From: Macrolepiota albuminosa
Lineage: Eukaryota; Basidiomycota; Agaricomycetes; Agaricales; Agaricaceae
Direction: 5' to 3'
Assembly (NCBI GenBank): GCA_027475525.1
Contig: JAMWFC010000117.1
Coordinates: 5,256,183-5,320,182 of the forward strand
Length of the DNA stretch: 64,000 nucleotides
The notes under the pieces were generated by a model. The model saw only the letters and a list, made by a program, of their open reading frames with translations, had not been told where the DNA came from and did not search any database. This document shows, one piece after another, positions 11,491 through 21,850 of the stretch (position 1 is the stretch's first letter; each line of letters starts with the position of its first letter). A program made the position numbers and the translations under genes.

Positions 11491-12495
11491 ATGGCTGGGC
11501 CCTTCGTTTATAGGCCTCCACGTACTTCAGTGTATTATCCTCAGGGATTCTCATATCCTCGCTACCATTTCACCTCTTGGTCGAACTATCCTTTCAATCA
11601 CGACTTACGACTTCCTAATGTCCCGCCTTCATACTCGGGTGTAGGCCATCCCTTTGCGATACCGCTTCCCCCTGCTGCAATGGCACCTCCACAGTTCCAA
11701 ACGGATGATAGAGGTAACCACAGGGCGTGGCCTACACCACGGCTACGCAGTCGGTCAGTTCCACCAGAGTACCACAAACAACCGGTGCAAGATCCACCAC
11801 GGCCCCGTTCCCGAGCGAGAGACCGTAATGCCGCTCCAGTTGAGCGAAGTCAAAGTCGTTTGGACAACCCCTGGAATGCGAGGGAGCGTAACTGGCTAGG
11901 CGAGCAATGGTTTCAATATCCACCACGCTTTCCCATGCAGCGACCGACCGATCCTTCTGCTTTCTTCTACACACGTCCCTGCAGATGGATCAACGCACAG
12001 AGTCCTCGTGCTGACTTTATCTTTGACCTAGCGTCGCCGGAGTATGCGCCGCGCGTAGACATGAACGGGCGGCGGGTCAGACTTGCGGAAGCGGAACTGA
12101 TGCAGCCCGCGACGGATCCCCCATGCACTCGTATGCGCGTCGTCATCAAAGCGATTCCGCAGTGGCCGTGCGATATAGTGCCCCGTTCGACGCGTGTTCC
12201 TCGATTTGGAGGCATGATGCCTTCCGTAACGCTGCACGACGTTCTCTGGAGCTTGTATGATCATCTTCATCAGCCTATCTCCCACTATGATTGGGAAATG
12301 CTAGAGGAAGGTATGCAGCGGAAGGTGGAGAGGGCTTTTGCCAAGCGGTGTAGGAGGCACGTTGACTGGCGTGTGGAGCGGAACAAAGGCGTTAAACGCG
12401 TGGATTTCTTGTTGAAAGAGACAAAGATGGTTGGTATGTGGTGGGATGGCCGGAGGGATGGTTGTGAGATCATGAAGCTGATTCTACGTGCCTAA
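11491..12495 (+). CDS. DUF6699-type protein, single exon, 334 residues
   Basis: I chose the start at 11491 (CAACC-ATG-G context) over an in-frame ATG 39 nt upstream. The first ~140 residues are Pro/Arg/Ser-rich and probably disordered. The C-terminal ~190 residues follow the layout of the basidiomycete domain DUF6699: a WINAQSPRADFIFDLASPEYAP start, then PATDPPCTRMRVV, AIPQWPCDIV, VTLHDVLWSLYDHLHQPISHYDW, RAFAKRCRR and a closing GVKRVDFLL. Residue spacing matches the family as I remember it. The molecular function of DUF6699 is unknown; the family is expanded in mushrooms. No intron is needed. Neighbours give no functional hint. Confidence 0.8.
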   Translation: MAGPFVYRPPRTSVYYPQGFSYPRYHFTSWSNYPFNHDLRLPNVPPSYSGVGHPFAIPLPPAAMAPPQFQTDDRGNHRAWPTPRLRSRSVPPEYHKQPVQDPPRPRSRARDRNAAPVERSQSRLDNPWNARERNWLGEQWFQYPPRFPMQRPTDPSAFFYTRPCRWINAQSPRADFIFDLASPEYAPRVDMNGRRVRLAEAELMQPATDPPCTRMRVVIKAIPQWPCDIVPRSTRVPRFGGMMPSVTLHDVLWSLYDHLHQPISHYDWEMLEEGMQRKVERAFAKRCRRHVDWRVERNKGVKRVDFLLKETKMVGMWWDGRRDGCEIMKLILRA

Positions 12496-12904
12496 TTGAC
12501 CCAAGACTCGGACATTTGATCTGGGGGTTCCTGGACTATTGTATCTTGTACCGACCCTCATTGTATCCAAAGAACTGTTGTGTAGGAAAGAGTTCCAGAG
12601 AAGGAGATTGAGCAGCGCGTCGTGAGTTTGTCTGGCCTATTCCTGGTCTGTTACGGTGTGCTCCCATGCTTTTCTCGCTCTTCTTCTCACCATCAGTAGA
12701 TTCTTCGGAAAGTACACGGCCGTTTGTCACAGGGTGTCTGCTCCCTGAGAAAGTTGTCGAGTTAAAGGAAGAGAAAGCGAGGGACTCCCTATCCATCTTA
12801 CGGCAGATGCTGCTATTCCTTGCAAACGCCCTCCTTGGCTGTGTTGTCTAGAAATGAGTGACACATCTTTTCACGCCCGCTGTCTGGTCCCTATGTTCTG
12901 ACAT
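12496..12904. other. 3' flank of the DUF6699 gene
   Basis: About 400 bp without a supported gene. The two opposite open frames at 12536-12851 overlap one another and show no motif. Confidence 0.45.
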
Positions 12905-13330
12905 TAAGTTGATTGTTGTCAATGTCATTCACATTGACGTCCAATGAGAGCTGATTACAGCTGAGGCTGAAATAGCACGGAAAGAAGGATACATGCCACT
13001 TGATGTAATTGACTGAATTGTGACTACCTGATACAACAGTAAGTTTCTAAGGCAGTCAAGTCAGTGTGTAAGTTTAGTCGTATGTGTAAAATCTACTCAC
13101 CCTCAGTTCAACGTTATAATTGACTGAGGGTGCCTATCGTATTTCCTGTATTTATATGTATATGTGGATATAACAATGGGGTGATTAGTGAGGACGGGCA
13201 CAAAGGAAGAGTGATAGGGTCGATGATAATGAACGGACAATGCAGAGTAGAAAAAGTGTGATGGCGTAGCGGCGTAGCTGACGGTGCGTTGTGGCCACTC
13301 TGTGGGCGTGTTAACTCAGGGATGCTAACA
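12905..13330 (-). mobile_element. Solo LTR, hairpin family (copy 3), minus orientation
   Basis: A hairpin at 13098-13132 (CACCCTCAGT ... ACTGAGGGTG) is the family hallmark. In minus orientation the element begins TGTTAGCATCCCTGAG at 13330 and has the pyrimidine-rich leader with GCACCGTC and CACACTTTTTCT also seen in copy 1. The distal end (near 12905) and a target duplication could not be fixed. The loop sequence is close to that of copy 1. Confidence 0.6.
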
Positions 13331-13420
13331 GTCTCAACGGCATTGACTTACTCACCTTTCATGTTCAACGTCCCGCCGCGTCCTTCTATTGCTTGTCCTT
13401 GTCCTTCCCTGCCTTGCTTG

Positions 13421-14128
13421 TCACCGCCCTGGCCTTGCCGTTCCCGACCAAGACCGGCTATTCCGTGACTGCCTCGGCCTATCCATGCCCATGTTCTCCC
13501 CCTCATGCTGCATACTGCAATAGCCAAGCAACCTGTATGATCCGCGTGTGGTTGTAAATCTTTCGTTGCCGTGAAACATTCCAATCCTGCGGGGACCACG
13601 CACGTGGTACCTTCCATCACTGATACTGAAATCCCTATTGCCATAGAACATACAGCGATCTGGATGTTCGTCTTGCATGTTCAACGTCCTGCCGCGCCCT
13701 TCCCTTGCTTGTCCTTGTCCTTCCCTTCGCTGCCCTTGCATTACCCTCCCGCGCCTGTCACCGCCCTGGCGTCTATTCACTGACTGTCCTGGCATATCCG
13801 TGCTCATGATTCCCCTCTCATGCTGCCTATTGCAATAGTCGGGACTAGGTATTTCCGCATTTTGGCGTATGTAGGCCAAATCATGATTGAGCTGAAACCC
13901 ATACTGGTTGTAATTTCCCGGCGTATCCGTGGTCCCTAACCCATGCTGCCTATTGCAATTGTGTGGACGCCACGGGTCGTGGACGTCGCCTGTATTTTGG
14001 AGAATTTCGTTGTTTCGGTAGTTATCCATCCTGCTCAAGCTGCAGAAACTCTCCGCCTTGTATACTCCTTGCCAAATACGGACACCAGAGTTTCGAGAGA
14101 ACATACAAATGTCTGAGCGTTGGGACAT
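13421..14128 (-). CDS. GGxY-motif protein, oldest paralog, 235 residues
   Basis: The frame opens MSQRSDICMFSRN and is paralogous to the starts MPQHRDGCMFSRN (16.5-17.1 kb) and MPQHPDVCMFSGN (20.7-21.1 kb). It contains repeated ~22-residue motifs of the type MF-x-GN-x-x-F-x-I-x-x-G-x-Y: MFSRNSGVRIWQGVY, MFYGNRDFSISDGRYHV and MFHGNERFTTTRGSY. Between them are NRQHE...MSTDMPGQSVNRR linker segments and a Gln/Gly/Arg-rich stretch. A similar continuation follows in another frame at 13348-13420, suggesting a frameshift or a missed intron near the C-terminus. About 370 bp upstream of the start are also shared with the two younger copies, including TTATAA. Function unknown; this could be a gene or a slowly decaying pseudogene. 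Confidence 0.5.
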   Translation of the reverse strand: MSQRSDICMFSRNSGVRIWQGVYKAESFCSLSRMDNYRNNEILQNTGDVHDPWRPHNCNRQHGLGTTDTPGNYNQYGFQLNHDLAYIRQNAEIPSPDYCNRQHERGIMSTDMPGQSVNRRQGGDRRGRVMQGQRREGQGQAREGRGRTLNMQDEHPDRCMFYGNRDFSISDGRYHVRGPRRIGMFHGNERFTTTRGSYRLLGYCSMQHEGENMGMDRPRQSRNSRSWSGTARPGR

Positions 14129-14170
14129 GTTAGAGGACTTTCGAGGATAGTCTTACAAATGCGCGTCCAC

Positions 14171-14177
14171 TTATAAG
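14171..14177 (-). promoter_or_regulatory. TATA-like element of the GGxY gene
   Basis: TTATAAG on the plus strand (CTTATAA on the minus strand) lies ~45 bp upstream of the start at 14128. The same element lies at matching distance in the copies at 17177-17183 and 21131-21137, within a conserved upstream block. Conservation in three copies supports a core promoter but does not prove use. Confidence 0.4.
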
Positions 14178-14689
14178 AGAAGTATTTTATTTGCATGTGT
14201 CCCGAAATGTGACATCTATCAGATGTTGTAAAAATAGGAGAATATGGGAAGATGACCCTATTTACATTTAAACCTATTTCTCAAACATCAAATAAAATTT
14301 GTCAGCCTCGCTGTACTCTCAATTCTTGAAGAAAAAAAAAATCCACCTACTCCATGTTTCCTGATTTTTCGGCTTCAAGATCCTTTATATACTTTATCTT
14401 ACTCGTGGCTTGGCGATGTAAAGTCCCATATCTGCCATTGGATCAGGCATAACATCACAGAAGAGCTATTGCGCAGTTATAAGTGGCTGTATCTATGACA
14501 ATTTGCAACTTCGACATCATCTTTCTCATCAAGGAAGTGTTCCGCGTAGGCCTAATATCACTTACGTGGTCTCGCTATCTGTTCCGGAGCCAAATGTTAA
14601 CTCTATATATAGTCCATTGGTGCTCACGTTCCCTCTTTAATTGTCATGTTTTTCACAACATATTTTCATCCATCTACAATATATCTTGA

Positions 14690-14960
14690 AAATTTGTCAC
14701 AGGGATACGACGTATTTCCACTGTTTTTTATCATAAAGGTACAATTGTCCAAAAACGTGACAAATTTCATGCAAGAAACATTCGAGAAGCAAGCTAACAA
14801 GTCCGTCAGACGAAGACCAAGATGAGTGTCGATAACATGCGTACGTCCCAAAGGCAACGTGGTTATATGAGATATAAAGAGACATGGTAACAAAGTAGAC
14901 AAAAAGATACAGTAAAGAAAAGGAAGATGAATCACACGATAGTATCACAGAAAAAAGAAC
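14690..14960 (-). repeat. Duplicated 3' flank of the Thr-rich membrane-protein gene
   Basis: Read on the minus strand, this stretch matches 37820-38115 on the plus strand almost base for base, for example TGATACTATCG, CTTTACTGTATCTTTTTGTC and ATAACCACGTTGCCTTTGGG. That is the downstream flank of the intact gene at 36.3-37.7 kb. It belongs to the pseudogene copy at 17955-19400 and was separated from it by unit A. Confidence 0.85.
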
Positions 14961-16230
14961 AAACTCAGGTTATTGACGACGTCGAGGACCTCATGAATAG
15001 ACCGTCCATATGGACGACTTTGGACGACTTTTAGAAGCAATGAAAACGCTACCGAAAAAGAGCCAGTCAAAGACGAGGATATTCGTGTGACACAGCCATG
15101 ATTGATAAAAAAGTTGGTTTATGTGCAACGGTATCTGAAAACGAATCTCGCTGCAGGAACGGCACTTGGGGTGCCGGATAGCGTGTTTCGCGGGAATGGC
15201 TTCCCAACCCTGTCCTCTAAAATGCGAGGGATTAAGAGCATCCAGTTTAGGTCTCTGGTACGACGTTCAGAAATGGTGGAGTATTTCATACCATATAGGG
15301 TCAAGCCATTGGCCATGGGGCCTCGGTCCACCAATGGGGATAATGAGTTCCCAACGTTGATCATCTAATTATCTCTGCCGCAGCATATGTTATCCATTGG
15401 CGTCAGCTTCTCGGAAGCAATTGTAACTTCTTTTCTACGTAAAGTTACTTGTTGAGAATGCCGTGGTCAAGTTGGCGCGAGGTATGAGTATCGTGTCTTT
15501 ACGGACGTTCAACCTAACCGTCAAAACTTAATTATTTGTAGCTATCGAACGAAATGAAGGCCGTACGTCATGGAGAATGTGTTAAGAGTAGACTGGTTTC
15601 CGTTCCTAGGTCAGTATTCATTATTGGTGATGAGATTCAAACTCATATGTTTTGCTAAGACCATGTAGATGGAAAATCAAATATCTGCAGTCACCAATCA
15701 GTCGAATGAGGCTTGAAAGATCAGCATAACTAGCGTGATACTGCAGAAAAGCGATTTGTTATAAGCCCGTTTTCTGCGAAAAGAGGAAAATTCAGAGTCA
15801 CATCTTCAAGTACAGCTCCAAGTAAGCAGGGTGAATTCATACCTTAAAGACCGCAGAGCAGTACACTGTCACAACTGGAGTAATTGTCTTTGAAATCCTT
15901 TGTACGGTCAACTAAATATCATCTGGAACTTTCCGATCGAGACCAGGGTAGAGGACCAGAAAAAAGAAGGGCCGATGACAACGATGATAGCATAACCTAA
16001 CGGTCTCACACGCTACGAGGAACTTGTATTGTGAGAACAGCGACTATTCGACAACCACTCTGACAATTCCCGCCGGCCCAAACCTCTAAAACATTCTCGT
16101 TCTTGACCCGAACAATGACGATCACTCCATCTGCCTTGAGGGCAGAGAGGTCATTATTTTGGTCAGAGTTAGTATAAACTTGATTTACCTTGATTTCATC
16201 AGGTTCACTTTTGCTTCGAAGTAAGATCAC

Positions 16231-16363
16231 TCGCAGTCTCTAGTTCGAGCTCGTCAGTCTCTAGTTTGAGACCGGCAGTCTCTAGTTTGAAACCGGCAGT
16301 CTCGATTTTGAGACCGGCAGTCTCTAGGTTGAGGCCGTAAGTCTTTAGTTTGAGACTTGCATC
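16231..16363 (+). repeat. Minisatellite of ~25-bp units, expanded in copy A only
   Basis: Five to six units of the type CAGTCTCTAGTTTGAGACCGG follow each other. Copy B has a single equivalent unit near 20650, so the array expanded after the two copies separated. Confidence 0.8.
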
Positions 16364-16464
16364 CCTTTAAATTTGGTGTCAATCCTTGTCCAACAGAGCA
16401 CGCTGTCTTTTCCCTACCTTTCCGTTACCCTTGTTCTACCCTTAGCCTTTCCTTTTTTCTCACC

Positions 16465-17133
16465 CTAAGGTTTTTTGGCCCTCGCTTTCCGGCTCTGTAA
16501 TACCATATTACGGACCGCCCTTCTGTCCTCTCTGTTGGAGCGTCGCGGGTGTGACATGTGAAGAGTACCGCGAAACGACGGCCAGGGCCAACTGGGCCAC
16601 CGAACGCTTTGTCCGAATGCTTTGTTCAATGTACTATATATATCACGCGCCCTACATTGGTATCCCCCAGTCTCGTTTATACGTCTCTGGGGGTAAGTCG
16701 TGCACATTACTGATACTCATACATATACTAATCACACGCGTACCTAGATTGTCGTACTGATATAAACAACCTAGGTACATACAAATACAGTCTCGTTTAT
16801 ACGTCTCTGGGGATTGTCGTACTGATATAAACAACCTAGGTGTTCGTCGCACCACTCTAAGTATAGCCTCCAGTACGGTTTCTAACACTCTCCCTTATCT
16901 TGCTTCTTGTGCCTATTCCCTGACGGCCCTGGCCTATCCCTGCTCATGATCTCTCTCTCATGCTGCTTATTGCCATCTCCAGAATCATGGAGTGTGTAGA
17001 ATCCGCCGTCAATCCCAAAGTCCTCGTTCTCTGAAAACATAGTACCAGTGGGGGACTTTACGTGGTACTGTCCATTCCTGATATCGAAGTTGGTATTTCT
17101 GGAGAACATACAACCGTCACGATGTTGGGGCAT
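16465..17133 (-). pseudogene. GGxY-motif gene, copy A, split by a solo LTR
   Basis: The 5' part (from 17133 down to 16893) reads MPQHRDGCMFSRN, then motif 1 (FDIRNGQYHV), motif 2 (MFSENEDFGIDGGFYTL) and the linker NKQHEREIMSRDRPG. The tail (EDRRAVRN ... KAKGRTRVTER) resumes only after 16527. The intervening 16528-16892 is a solo LTR plus target duplication that is absent from the otherwise matching copy B, so the interruption is certain. A single-base change in the tail also removes frame relative to copy B. The gene was presumably functional before the insertion. Confidence 0.8.
16533..16887 (+). mobile_element. Solo LTR, hairpin family (copy 4), empty site known
   Basis: It runs from TGTTGGAGCG to GGTTTCTAACA and is flanked by CTCTC on both sides (16528-16532, 16888-16892). 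Copy B at ~20845 shows the empty site with a single CTCTC, which proves insertion. The hairpin at 16664-16693 has a changed stem (CCCCCAG ... CTGGGGG). The loop and an adjacent ~30-bp block (16747-16776) are repeated at 16788-16841. The internal copies match exactly, while they share little with those of copies 2, 5 and 6. Confidence 0.93.
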
Positions 17134-17954
17134 GTGAATGTAGCTTTCGAGGACAGTCTTACCCACGCACACCCATTTATAAGAGAAAATTTTATTTGCA
17201 TCTGTGTCGAAAAAGATACATCATGCCATCCTCTATCAACTGTTGCAGCAGAGCATGGGAAATTGGGCTAATTGAGATTTAATCCTTTTTGAGAACAAAA
17301 ATTAAAAAATTCAGCTTCGCTGTACTCTCAATTTCTGGAGAAAAAATCGGCTTCAAGATACTTTATCTTACCTCGTCGTGGCTAGGCATTGCAAAGTCCC
17401 ATATCTGCAATTGGACTAGGCATAACTTCACAGAAGACATGAGCTACAGACCACAGCCATTGCACAGTTACAATGGCTGTCCTATCCCAATTTCCATAAA
17501 TGTATGCTGTGGCTTTGAGTTTTGTGTGAGTTTACTTCATTCGGACTATTAACGTGGCAACGCTTCCGGCCCGTTCGAAGCCATCTTGGATAGATCGGCA
17601 TCACACTTCGGTGTCAACCACATCCTAGATCCTTACGGCTAATCGGCAGTCTGGTTCCCTTGGATCAGGTCTTGTGCAGTTGTGTTTTATTCCGTACTCC
17701 TCGCCCCAGTCGTTAGCCTTCCGTCGTACCTCGACATTCTGTCCTTAGAATCCTGACTTCCCTTCTAAGTCGAACACTGAACCCTCCGACTTCAAGACGG
17801 AACCTCTTCTTCGCTCCGTGACTTCCGTAGCCCACAGAGAACGACTTCTCGGAGTAAGCCCCCGAACTTTGTGAAATTAAGTTGAAATATACAAAAGTTC
17901 TTTCACGCAGACTACTTTAGAATAAAGTAAACTTTACATTTCACATCATCATAT

Positions 17955-19400
17955 CTGATGCCCCGTCCCTAGCTTGATATGCACAAACCTTGAGTATCTT
18001 CGGCCTCCTGTCGTCCAGGTCATCATCGTTGTAGCTCTGCCTGTCCTCCCGCTTGTGTCCTGCACCTTGCATGTTGTCCGCATAGCCCCCATATGCACTT
18101 TCATCTGCCTCCTCTACAGGCGCACTTGCATAATGTGCTGCGTACGGTGACTACTCCTTTGGTGACGGGGGTGACACCGGGAAACCGACCAGAGTCGAGC
18201 TAGCATAAGTTGTATTACACTTCACCTGTGATGGATTCCGCTCGAGGCCCGACTGCTGGACGTACTGCCCAGAGTGCAAGCCCTGCGAGTACTGCTGCTC
18301 CTGATCATTAATCGTATGATCGGCGCTCGTATGATAGCTCAACGACATTCCCCTTGCATGTCAGCACCGACCCCGACCCCAACCCATGTCCGCAACGAGT
18401 CATACCTACGCTCCGCTATGGAATACCACTGGGCCCGCAAACACAAGGTATGGCGTGGCACCATCCTGAAAGCTGCTCGCGAACGCCCCGGGATCCCTCA
18501 TGCTTCGTGCCCGCGCGACACCGACGCTGGCAGCGCCAGTCGCACCACCAGAAGCGTACGGATTATTATTATAAAGTTCTCCCAGTGCAGTACCGAGGTC
18601 GCGCATGCCATACACCTCTTGTGAACCTGGGAGTATGTTCTGTGCGAGGAGATGTCGGAGTACTGTGGGTTGTATGCAGTCGGTTGCTGGTGCAGCAGCG
18701 GCTTCTGCAGCGGCAGCTTCAATTTCACGGTCGAATTGCTTGGCGCGGCGGCGACGGATGATGGTTACGACAAGGATGATGAGCAAAGCTGCAAAGGCGA
18801 GGCCGACAACGGTACATACACCTGCAACGGCGCCTTTGTTTTCAAAGAACCTAAAAGGTACGTTGTGAGTGATACCCCAAGTGTAAACGATGGAAAAGAG
18901 AAGCCGAGGGAGAACGAACGTACTCATTGGATGAAGACGGAGCAGCAGTCCTACTCGGGGTCTGCGAGGAAGAAGAAATGGTGGTAACATCAACAGAAAT
19001 CGTGGTGACGACGGCTGGACCTCCAATTGTGACCGGAGTGCTCGTCGACAGGGAGGTGGTCGTGGGAGTTATTAAAGTCGGAGGTTGTGGAAGTTGTGCT
19101 GATGGTGGGTGTGCTCAACGTGGTGTCAGTAATGATTGAGCTTGAAGTAGTGGCGTCAGTCAAGTCTGTCGTCGTCGCAGTCGTCACAATCGTTGCCGTC
19201 GACGACAGGTCAGAGCTGGTGATCGCTGTTGGTATCGCTAGAGTAGTCGTCGTCGTTGTGCTCAGGTGGGTATCGCCGCTGCCGAGGTGGACGATGAGCT
19301 TGACAGTGAGGTTGAAGAACTAGTAGACAGGTAGGTTGAGCTTGGCAGCCATTGAATGTAAAAGAACGTACGATATCAGAGATGCTTTAAAACAAGAAAA
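17955..19400 (-). pseudogene. Pseudogene copy of the Thr-rich single-pass membrane protein
   Basis: On the minus strand this parallels 36160-37690. It shares the Thr-rich ectodomain, the FFENKGAV...TVVGL transmembrane segment, RRRRAK, AYNPQYSDISSH, YGMRDLGT, HTSADHTINDQEQQYSQ and DDRRPKILKV. Lesions include a stop after SPPSPKE, deletion of the acidic DDDDDD stretch, loss of a few bases at the GTYSQ site, and frameshifts in the ectodomain. Homology stops near 17955, where unit A was inserted, and near 19400, where unit B begins. It is therefore a dead duplicate sandwiched between two repeat units. Confidence 0.88.
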
Positions 19401-20727
19401 GATCATAACTCAGGTTATTGACGACGAGGACGACGAGGACCCCATGAATAGACCGTCCATATGGACGACTTTGGTGGACCTTTAGAAACAATGAAAACGC
19501 TACCGAAAAAGAGCCAGTCAAAGACGAGAATATTCGTGTGACACAGCCATGATTGATAAAAAAGTTGGTTTACGTGCAACGGTATCTGAAAACGAATCCC
19601 CCTGCAGGAACGGGACTTGGGGTGCCGGATAGCGTGTTTCGCGGGAATGGCTTCCCACCCCTGTCCTCTAAAATGCGAGGGATTAAGAGCATCCAGTTTA
19701 GGTCTCTGGTACGACGTTCAGAAATGGTGGAGTATTTCATACCATATAGGGTCAAGCCATTGGCCATGGGGCCTCGGTCCACCAATGGGGATAATGAGTT
19801 CCCAACGTTGATTATCTCTGCCGCAGCATATGTTATCCATTGGCGTCAGCTTCTCGGAAGCAATTGTAACTTCTTTTCTACGTAAAGTTACTTGTTGAGA
19901 ATGCCGTGGTCAAGTTGGCGCGAGGTATGAGTATCGTGTCTTTACGGACGTTCAGCCTAACCGTCAAAACTTAATTATTTGTAGCTATCGAACGAATTGA
20001 AGGCCGTACGTCATGGAGAATGTGTTAAGAGTAGACTGGTTTCCGTTCCTAGGTCAGTATTCATTATTTATGGTGATGAGATTTAAACTCATATGTTTTG
20101 CCAAGACCATGTAGATGGAAAATCAAATATCTGCAGTCACCAATCAGTCGAATGAGGCTTGAAAGATCAGCATAACTAGCGTGATACTACACAAAAGCGA
20201 TTTGTTAATAAGCCCGTTTTCTGCGAAAAGAGGAAAATTCAGAGTCACATCTTCAAGTTCAACTCAGAGTAGGCAAATAGTACACTGTCACAAATGGAGA
20301 AATGGTCTGTGCAATCCTTTTTATGGTCAACTAAATATCACCTGGAACTTTCCGATCGAGACCAGGGTAGAGGACCAGAAAAAAGAAGGTCTGATGACAA
20401 CGATCATAGAATAGCCTAACGGTCTCACACACTACGAGGATGGGAACTGCGACTATTTGACAACCACTCTCACAATTCCCGTCAGCCCGAACCTCGAAAA
20501 CATTCTCGTTCTTGACCCAAACAATGACTATGGCTACATCGTCACTCCATCTGCCTTGAGGGCAGACAAGTCATTACTTTGGTCAGAGTTTATATAACTT
20601 GATTTACCTTTATTTTACCAGGTTCACTTTTGCTTCGAAGTAGGATCACTGGTAATCTCCAGTTTGAGACTTGCATCCCTGCAAATTCGGTGTCAATCCT
20701 TGTCCGACAGAGCACGCTGTCTTTTCC

Positions 20728-21087
20728 CTACCTTTCTGTTACCCTTGTTCTACCCTTCGCCTTTCCTTTTTTCTCACCCTGAGGCTTTTTGGCCTTCGCT
20801 TTCCGGCTCTGTGATACCCTATTACGAACTGCCCTGCGGTCCTCTCCCTTATCTTGCTTCTTGCGCCTATTCCCTGACTGCCCTGGCTTATCCCTGCTCA
20901 TTATCTCTCTCTCATGCTGCTTATTGCCATTGCCAGAACCATGGAGGTTGTAAGATCCGCCGTGAATCCCAAAGTCCTCGTTGTCGAAAAACATAGTAGC
21001 AGTGCGGGAATTTACGTGGTACTGTCCATCCCTGATACGGAAGTTGGTGTTTCCGGAGAACATACAAACGTCCGGATGTTGTGGCAT
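20728..21087 (-). CDS. GGxY-motif protein, copy B, intact, 119 residues
   Basis: This is a single uninterrupted frame, MPQHPDVCMFSGN to a basic tail ending GRTRVTER. It has two tandem motifs ~22 residues apart: MFSGNTNFRIRDGQYHV and MFFDNEDFGIHGGSYNL. A linker NKQHEREIMSRDKPGQSG leads into a Lys/Arg-rich C-terminus (SRKAKAKKPQGEKKGKAKG). The two-motif arrangement followed by a basic tail is the full form of the family here. It resembles no enzyme I know. Paired short motifs rich in N, G and alternating hydrophobics can form beta-arch structures, so a beta-solenoid or amyloid-like role is possible but only inferred. A TTATAA element 44 bp upstream is shared by all copies. It could equally be an ORF carried passively by a repeat. 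Confidence 0.55.
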   Translation of the reverse strand: MPQHPDVCMFSGNTNFRIRDGQYHVNSRTATMFFDNEDFGIHGGSYNLHGSGNGNKQHEREIMSRDKPGQSGNRRKKQDKGEDRRAVRNRVSQSRKAKAKKPQGEKKGKAKGRTRVTER

Positions 21088-21130
21088 GTGAATATAGCTT
21101 CCGAGGACAGTCTTACCAGTGCGCGTCCCT

Positions 21131-21137
21131 TTATAAG
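21131..21137 (-). promoter_or_regulatory. TATA-like element upstream of copy B gene
   Basis: TTATAAG on the plus strand lies 44 bp before the start codon. It is conserved at the same spacing in the paralogs at 14171-14177 and 17177-17183. Confidence 0.4.
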
Positions 21138-21850
21138 AGAAAGTTTTATTTGCATCTGTGTCGAAAAAGATACATCATGTCACGGTTTGAAACCATTCTG
21201 TGCTTCTTCTATCAAATGTTGCAAAGATCACAGCAGAGCATGGGAAATTGGGCTAGATGATCCGATTGAGATTTAAACTTTTTTAAAACCCCAAATTGAA
21301 AAATTCAGCTTCGCTGTACTCTCAATTTCTGGAGAAAAAAAATCGGCTTCAAGATACTTTATCTTACCTCGTCGTGGCTAGGCATTGTAAAGTCCCATAT
21401 CTGCAATTGGATTAGGCATAACTTCACAGAAGACATGAGCTACAGACCACAGCTATTGCACAGTTACAATGGCTGTCCTATCCCAATTTTCATAAAAACG
21501 GTAGAAAGGTGTATGTTGTGTGGCTTTTCCGATACTCGATTCGGCTGCGTGGCATCGCTTCGGACCGTTGGACGCCATCTCGGATCAATCGGCATCACAC
21601 TTCGGTGTCACATAATTCTCGGCATACTAGATCCTGACGGCTAATCGGCAGTCTGCTTCCCTTGGAATCAGGCCTTGTGCAGTTGTGTTCTATCCGTAAT
21701 CCTCGCGCCAGTCGTTATCCTTCCGTCGTACCTCGACATTCTGTCCTTCGAATCCTGAATTCCCTCTTAAGTCGAACAATGAACCCTGCAACTTCAGGAC
21801 GGAACCTCTTCTCCGCTCCGTGACTTCCGTAGCCCACGGAGAACGGCTTC

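Larger units (their letters stand above)
14963..17855 (+). repeat. Dispersed repeat unit, copy A (~2.9 kb)
   Basis: This copy starts at ACTCAGGTTATTGACGACG and ends near CCCACAGAGAACGACTTC. It matches copy B (19404-21850) over its full length with scattered substitutions and small indels. It is longer mainly because of a solo LTR (16533-16887) and an expanded minisatellite (16231-16363). It interrupts a duplicated membrane-protein gene between that gene's 3' coding end and 3' flank. A conserved plus-strand frame (15102-15368) and the minus-strand GGxY gene lie inside. No terminal inverted repeat or transposase is visible, so the mode of mobility is unknown. Confidence 0.85.
19404..21850 (+). 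repeat. Dispersed repeat unit, copy B (~2.45 kb)
   Basis: It begins ACTCAGGTTATTGACGACG directly beside the 5' end of the pseudogene and ends near CCCACGGAGAACGGCTTC. It has the same order as copy A: the conserved frame at 19553-19885, the AGTTAC-rich block, the ACCAGGGTAGAGGACCAG block, the GGxY gene on the minus strand, and a common end. It lacks the LTR of copy A and so preserves the intact gene. Confidence 0.85.

Noticed and set aside
15102..15368. Conserved plus-strand frame MIKKLVYVQRYLKTN in units A and B (19553-19885)
   Set aside because: It is open in both copies, but the minus strand is equally open, the partial copy C breaks it, and no family is recognisable. Conservation is explained by recent duplication, so I did not call a gene.
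18605..19323. Plus-strand open frames rich in Val, Ser and Glu
   Set aside because: They are antisense shadows of the Thr-rich membrane-protein pseudogene on the minus strand; the same holds for minus-strand frames at 36148-37372.
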